Shown here: positions 60,012 through 64,000 of the stretch, in pieces
How the letters are laid out: each line of letters begins with the position of its first letter
How positions within the stretch are numbered: the first letter of the stretch is position 1
Source: Nocardia wallacei
GTDB lineage: Bacteria > Actinomycetota > Actinomycetes > Mycobacteriales > Mycobacteriaceae
Reading direction: 5' to 3'
Assembly: GCF_014466955.1 (NCBI RefSeq)
Contig: NZ_AP023396.1
Coordinates: forward strand, 1,302,001 to 1,366,000
DNA length: 64,000 nt
Notes under the pieces: generated by a model
The model's input: the letters and a program-made list of their open reading frames with translations, nothing else
Database searches by the model: none
Told to the model about the DNA's origin: nothing
Position numbers and translations under genes: made by a program

Positions 60012-60440
60012 GTGACGGCTGTGAATCCCTATCTGATCTTCAACGGCAACGCCGAGGAGGCGTTCACCTTCTACCAGTCCGTGCTGGGCGGTGAGCTGCA
60101 GCTCATCCGATTCAGCGAGATGGGCGACGGCGGCAATCTGCCCGACGAGGCGAAGAATCTCATCGCCCACGCCGCCCTGCCGCTGCGCGGCACCGACCAC
60201 CTGCTGATGGCCTCGGATGCTCCGCCGGGAGAGACCGTCAACACCGCCAACCCGGGTTACGCGGTCTCGCTCGAGGTGGACAGCCGCGAGGAGGCCGAGC
60301 GCATCTTCCGGGAACTGTCGGCGGGCGGCGAGGTGACCATGCCGATCGGCAAGACGGAGTGGGCCGAGGTGTTCGGCATGGCGACCGACAAGTTCGCCGT
60401 GCCGTGGATGGTCGGCTACACCGGCAGCGCCCAGAGCTGA
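60012..60440 (+). CDS. VOC family protein (PhnB/3-demethylubiquinone-MT-like)
   Basis: A 142-residue member of the glyoxalase/dioxygenase (VOC) superfamily, PhnB-like group. Typical blocks are VNPYLIFNGNAEEAFTFYQSVLGGELQLIRFSEM at residue 4, HLLMASDAPPGET near 66, and VTMPIGKTEWAEVFGMATDKFAVPWMVGYT at the end (landmark WAEVFGMATDKF). The function is unknown; PhnB-like proteins bind metal weakly. GGAGG precedes GTG 60012 by about 7 bases. It is convergent with the hydrolase at 60454 (13-bp gap). Confidence 0.9.
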   Translation: MTAVNPYLIFNGNAEEAFTFYQSVLGGELQLIRFSEMGDGGNLPDEAKNLIAHAALPLRGTDHLLMASDAPPGETVNTANPGYAVSLEVDSREEAERIFRELSAGGEVTMPIGKTEWAEVFGMATDKFAVPWMVGYTGSAQS

Positions 60441-60453
60441 GGAAGGACCGGGT

Positions 60454-61335
60454 TCAGCGTCGGCCGACCGACGTCGGCAGGCGATCCAGGAACCCGGCCG
60501 TCAGCGCGGCGATCTCGGCCGCGTGGGTTTCCAGGGCGAAGTGCCCGGTGTCGAACACATGGAGTTCGGCGCCGGGCACATCGGCCAGGTAGGCGTGCGC
60601 GCCGGGTTCGGGGAAGAACGGATCGTTGGCGCCCCAGGTGATCAGGGTCGGGGGCCTGTGTTCGCGCAGCCACGCCTGCCAGCGCGGATAGCGGGCCAGA
60701 TTGGATTTGTAGTCGAAGGCCAGTGCCACCTGGGCCGCCTGCCGGCCGGGCAGGTCGAGGAAATACTGGTCCAGCAGCCAGGATTCGGGGGACAGCTGGG
60801 TCGGGTCGGGGACTCCGGTCTCGTACTGGCTCCGGGTGCCGGACAGGGTGAGTAGCTCGCGGATGGTCTGCTCGGCGCCCTCCTGTTCGGGGCGCAGGGC
60901 AGTGAATTCCCTTGCGGCGTCGGATAATCCGGACTCGTAGGCGTTGCCGTTCTGCACGATCAGACCGGCGATCCACTCGGGGTGCCGCTCGGCCAGCCGG
61001 AACCCGACCGGGGCGCCGAAATCGAAGACGTACATGGCGAATCGCGTCAGCCCGAGCCGCTGCACGAAGCCCGCGGTGATATCGGCGAGACGGTCGAAGG
61101 TGTAGGTGAAATCCGCTGGGGCCGTGGTGTTTCCGAAGCCGGGGTAGTCCGGGGCGAGCAGCCGGTACCGGTCGCCGAGGGCGTCGATCAGGCGGCGGAA
61201 CTGATGTGACGCGGAGGGAAAACCGTGCAGCAGCAACAGGGTGGGGGCATCGGGGCGAGTCGGCACGGACTCGCGGTAGAAGACGTCCACGCCCTCGACG
61301 TCGATGTGGCGGTGGTGGACCTGTGGCAGCCCCAT
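60454..61335 (-). CDS. Epoxide-hydrolase/dehalogenase-like alpha/beta hydrolase
   Basis: A 293-residue alpha/beta hydrolase with an Asp nucleophile. LLLHGFPSASHQFRRLID near residue 34 gives the HGFP oxyanion motif, the nucleophile is Asp in MYVFDFGAPVGFRLAERHP near 102-106, and the pair IVQNGNAYESGL near 124 and DTGHFALETHA near 266 supply the cap contact and catalytic His. The sequence is like yeast YNR064C, a soluble epoxide hydrolase. Cap Tyr residues (for example in LDQYFLDL) could help ring opening. GGAAAGG precedes the ATG by about 9 bases. Confidence 0.85.
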   Translation of the reverse strand: MGLPQVHHRHIDVEGVDVFYRESVPTRPDAPTLLLLHGFPSASHQFRRLIDALGDRYRLLAPDYPGFGNTTAPADFTYTFDRLADITAGFVQRLGLTRFAMYVFDFGAPVGFRLAERHPEWIAGLIVQNGNAYESGLSDAAREFTALRPEQEGAEQTIRELLTLSGTRSQYETGVPDPTQLSPESWLLDQYFLDLPGRQAAQVALAFDYKSNLARYPRWQAWLREHRPPTLITWGANDPFFPEPGAHAYLADVPGAELHVFDTGHFALETHAAEIAALTAGFLDRLPTSVGRR

Positions 61336-61410
61336 GAGTGCACACCCTTTCCTTCGAAGCGGATGTGTCAGTTTTTCATCCCACGGGCCAACAGCTGCGC
61401 GCAGCTCGAT

Positions 61411-62571
61411 TCAGCCGACCGGGCCTTGCGCCAGCTCCACCTTGGCGGTCTGACTCCCTCCGGTGGCATCGATCCAGGTGAGGTTTACGTTGTCGCCGGG
61501 GTGGTGCTTGTCCATGGTCGCGATCAGGGCATTGGCCGAGTCGATGCGGTCGCCGTCGATCGCGGTGATCACGGCGCCGGGCACCAGCCCGAGCTCGTCG
61601 GCCGGGCCGCCGCGGACGATATTGCGGACCAGGGCGCCGGTACCGTTCGCATCGCTGACCGTGAGGCCGAGGAAGGCCGTCGGGCCGATGTGGACGGTGC
61701 CGGAGGCGGTTCCGGCCCGGATCTGCTCGGCGATGGCCCGGGCCTTGTTGATCGGGATGGCGAAGCCCTGGCCGCCGCCCGCGCCGAGCCGGAAGCCCTG
61801 CGAGGCCGCGGTATTGACCCCCACGACCGCACCCGAACTGTTCACCAGGGGCCCGCCGGAATCGCCGGGCTGGATATTCGCCGCGACCTGGATCAGGCCG
61901 GTCAACTGCTCGGAGCTGCCCGAGGATTCGTCGCTGGCGGTGATGGAGCGGTTCAGCGCGGTCACCGTGCCGCCCGCCGCGGTCGGGCTGCCCGTGCCGC
62001 CGGCATTTCCGACGCCGACGATCTCGTCGCCCACCGCGACCTTGTCGGAATCGCCGAGCGGGGCCGTGGGCAAACCGGAGGCGCCGGACAGCCGCAGCAC
62101 GGCCAGATCGTTCGTGCGGTCGTAGCCGACCACCGAGGCGGCGTAGGTCCGGCCGTTGGCGAGGCTGGTCACCTCGATGGCGGTCGCGCCCTCGACCACG
62201 TGGTTGTTGGTCAGCACGTCGCCGTCGGAGGTGAGCACGATCCCGGTGCCGGCACCGCCCCCGCCCTGCAGGCCGAGCTGGGTGTTCACCGTGACGATGC
62301 CCGGGACCACCCGCTGCGCGGCCTCGCCGAGATCGGCCTTGCTCTGCGCATCGAGAGCCTGCATGACCTCGCCCGACTGGACGGGCGGCACGGTCTGGGC
62401 GTGCTGGGACGTTTCGAAGCGCGCGGCGACGAGCCCGACGGCGACGGCCAGCACCAGCACGAGGGCGGCCACGACGGTGAAGTTCAGCCCGTGCCGCCGG
62501 GGCGGCCGCGGCGGTTCGTACGGACCGTAGGGCTGCTGTGGCCAATGGCCCTGGTTGGGATGCAAGGTCAT
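61411..62571 (-). CDS. Second HtrA/DegP-type membrane serine protease
   Basis: A 386-residue S1C protease. Residues 1-30 are Pro/Gly-rich and cytoplasmic, one membrane helix is at FTVVAALVLVLAVAVGLVAA (31-52), then the protease triad His in LTNNHVVEG near 123, Asp in RTNDLAVLRL near 153 and Ser in QPGDSGGPLV near 238, and a C-terminal PDZ domain (GPTAFLGLTV, GGPADELGLVPGAVITAIDGD). ATG 62571 has GAGG 5 bases upstream; GTG 62574 is one codon longer. It is not next to sigE, unlike the HtrA at 18853, so it may serve another stress or the neighbouring redox enzyme. Confidence 0.92.
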   Translation of the reverse strand: MTLHPNQGHWPQQPYGPYEPPRPPRRHGLNFTVVAALVLVLAVAVGLVAARFETSQHAQTVPPVQSGEVMQALDAQSKADLGEAAQRVVPGIVTVNTQLGLQGGGGAGTGIVLTSDGDVLTNNHVVEGATAIEVTSLANGRTYAASVVGYDRTNDLAVLRLSGASGLPTAPLGDSDKVAVGDEIVGVGNAGGTGSPTAAGGTVTALNRSITASDESSGSSEQLTGLIQVAANIQPGDSGGPLVNSSGAVVGVNTAASQGFRLGAGGGQGFAIPINKARAIAEQIRAGTASGTVHIGPTAFLGLTVSDANGTGALVRNIVRGGPADELGLVPGAVITAIDGDRIDSANALIATMDKHHPGDNVNLTWIDATGGSQTAKVELAQGPVG

Positions 62572-62774
62572 CACGTCCTCGTATGGTCAATGCCTCTGTG
62601 TCCATTAAGCGCGCGATTCCTGAGAGTCCGCTGGGTTGTCGCCGTGGAACGGCCGACGTGCGCGACCTCACGCCCGGTATACCCGTTCCCGAGGTTCTGA
62701 CGAATGTGTGACGTCGCGGCCCACGGCCCGCTTTCCGGGGGTTCGGCCGGGGGAGACCGCAGTACGCTCGCGCT

Positions 62775-64000
62775 ATGACCGGATCTGGACTACGGGCGGC
62801 CGGCGGCGTGGTGGCCGCCGGGCTGGCGCTGGGCGTCGCGGAGCTGGTGTCGGCGGCGATCGATCCGGGCAGCGCGCCCCTGGCGGCGCTCGGCTCGACG
62901 GTCGTGGACCACACGCCCGATCGGGTCCGCGAATGGGCGATCGACACCTTCGGCACCAACGACAAGCTGGTGCTGTTCGTGTCGATGGGAGTGGTCGCGG
63001 CGGTGGTGGCGGCACTCGCCGGGCGGCTGGAGCGGACCGACCGTCCGATCGGCTCCGCCCTGTTCGCCCTCTTCGGGTTGGTGTCCGTGCTCGCCGCGGT
63101 CGGCCGTCCGGCTGCCACCTGGACCTGGAGTCTGCCCACGCTGGTCGGGGTGGTGCTGGGAATCATGGTGCTGCGCTGGACTATTCACCGTTGCGAGGAC
63201 GCCGGGTGCGGTCGCGAGGAGTCGCCGCCCCCCGGTGACAGTGCGGGCGTGGGAGCGAGTGGGCGGACTACGGCCCGGCCGTCTGAATCGACTTCGACGG
63301 ATGCGGAGGGTGCGGCGGAGTGGATCCACGTTCCTTCGCGAGGTGCGGAAAAGGCCACGGAGGCAACGCGTTTCGGTGGGGCGGGGATGGACCGCAGGCA
63401 GGTGGTGCGCGGTATCGTCGGTGCGGGGGTGCTCGCGGGGGCGGCGGGGCTGGCCGGGCGTGTGCTGGGGGCTCGGGCGCACAGTGTTTCGGGGGAGCGG
63501 GCGGCGGTGGAGTTGCCTGTGCCGCAGGTGGCCGGGCCGCCGATCGATCCGGCCGCGGATCTGCCGATTCCGGGGATCACGCCGTATCTCACCCCCAACA
63601 GCGACTTCTATCGGATCGATACCGCGCTGGTGGTACCGCAGGTCAGCACGGAGACCTGGTCGCTGCGGATTCACGGCATGGTGGAGCGCGAAATCCGGTT
63701 GAGCTACAGCGATCTCGCGCGGCGCACGCCGGTCGAACGACTGGTGACGCTGGCGTGTGTGTCGAATCCGGTGGGTGGCGACCTGATCGGCAACGCCCGC
63801 TGGCTCGGCTACCGCCTCGACGAACTACTGGCCGAGGCGCGCCCGCATCCCGACGCCGATATGGTGCTCTCCCGCAGCGTCGACGGCTTCACCGCGGGCA
63901 GCCCGCTCGCCGCGCTCACCGACGGCCGCGACGCCCTGCTCGCCGTCGGCATGAACGGCGAACCGCTGCCTGTGCGGCACGGCTACCCTGCCCGGCTGGT
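62775..64000 (+). CDS. Membrane-anchored molybdopterin-dependent oxidoreductase (partial, 3' end outside window)
   Basis: About 408 codons of a sulfite-oxidase-family protein with an N-terminal membrane part. Residues 1-130 have about four hydrophobic segments (VVAAGLALGVAELVSAA, LVLFVSMGVVAAVVAALAG, ALFALFGLVSVLAAV, LPTLVGVVLGIMVL). Then a linker, a second signal-like stretch RRQVVRGIVGAGVLAGAAGLAGRV near 210-235 (RR at its start, Tat-like), and the Mo-cofactor fold: YLTPNSDFYRIDTALVVPQ near 275 and LVTLACVSNPVGGDLIGNARWLG near 325, where Cys binds Mo. It resembles mycobacterial Rv0218. TACGCT (62763-62768) ends 6 bases before ATG 62775. Substrate unknown. Confidence 0.88.
   Translation, partial: MTGSGLRAAGGVVAAGLALGVAELVSAAIDPGSAPLAALGSTVVDHTPDRVREWAIDTFGTNDKLVLFVSMGVVAAVVAALAGRLERTDRPIGSALFALFGLVSVLAAVGRPAATWTWSLPTLVGVVLGIMVLRWTIHRCEDAGCGREESPPPGDSAGVGASGRTTARPSESTSTDAEGAAEWIHVPSRGAEKATEATRFGGAGMDRRQVVRGIVGAGVLAGAAGLAGRVLGARAHSVSGERAAVELPVPQVAGPPIDPAADLPIPGITPYLTPNSDFYRIDTALVVPQVSTETWSLRIHGMVEREIRLSYSDLARRTPVERLVTLACVSNPVGGDLIGNARWLGYRLDELLAEARPHPDADMVLSRSVDGFTAGSPLAALTDGRDALLAVGMNGEPLPVRHGYPARL

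Noticed and set aside
1..64000. tRNA or rRNA genes
   Set aside because: No TpsiC-arm type GGTTCGAATCC string or cloverleaf was seen in any gap, and no rRNA-like stretch.

Overview
The window comes from a high-GC actinobacterium of the Corynebacteriales (Mycobacteriales), most likely a Nocardia or a close relative. This rests on gene content and order: coenzyme F420 synthesis (fbiC), the SigE/RseA/HtrA/TatB block, maltosyl-phosphate glycogen genes, mymA-like lipid genes, wax-ester/DGAT chemistry and many GTG/leaderless starts. From memory, much of positions 1-44,400 follows the Mycobacterium tuberculosis order Rv1173 (fbiC) to Rv1239c (corA): fbiC, fdxC, dapC, fadD36, dapD/dapE, LOG, fadD6, folP2, gpgS, then an inverted block tatB-htrA-rseA-sigE, an O-methyltransferase, TetR and ABC exporter, glgC/glgM, DUF3117, tag, a DivIVA-like protein, mrp, transglycosylases, DUF1003, MgtE/CBS, CitE-like, GSP17M and corA. 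The genus call is inference; no 16S rRNA or tRNA gene was seen.

Layout. 1-5.1 kb: end of fbiC, an Uma2-family nuclease-fold protein, a MarR/MFS efflux pair with a palindromic operator, a ferredoxin with a candidate iron box, and dapC. 5.1-8.2 kb: a YjaB-like acetyltransferase and two paralogous MpaB-type (DUF2236) oxygenases flanking a TetR gene; both promoters carry GTGAGAA half-sites. 8.2-17.2 kb: fadD36, a PPOX flavoprotein, divergent dapD/dapE, and the run LOG-LOG-fadD6-folP2-gpgS. 17.4-26 kb: envelope-stress block, then a TetR-controlled ABC exporter. 26-32 kb: divergent glgC/glgM, a pair of related hairpins, RlmA-like methyltransferase, DUF3117, tag and the DivIVA-like gene. 32.1-34.8 kb: an apparent insertion with a 62-codon gene, an XRE+helical-repeat regulator and a phosphotransferase. 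34.9-45.3 kb: mrp, two secreted transglycosylases, Mg2+ transport genes and CitE-like, with a 27-bp minisatellite after corA. 45.4-53 kb: FAD oxidoreductase, malic enzyme, an OpuAC-like lipoprotein, a DMT exporter and a PAP2-WS/DGAT fusion. 53.2-64 kb: secreted S1 protease, a TetR-controlled mymA-like operon (BVMO, SDR, esterase), fadD15, VOC protein, epoxide-hydrolase-like gene, a second HtrA and the start of a molybdopterin oxidoreductase.

Themes. Lipid and cell-envelope work dominates: three fatty acyl-CoA/AMP ligases, a TAG/wax synthase fused to a phosphatase-like membrane domain, the mymA-like operon, two transglycosylases, gpgS and DAP synthesis. A strong regulatory signal is a TANNNT hexamer ending 6 or 7 bases before the start codon in about 22 genes, which points to widespread leaderless transcription and helps fix many starts. 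The least explained elements are the codon-phased repeat array that resembles the 3' end of corA, the PAP2-DGAT fusion, the hairpin pair at 28.9-29.0 kb, and the regulator/phosphotransferase insertion at 32-34.8 kb.
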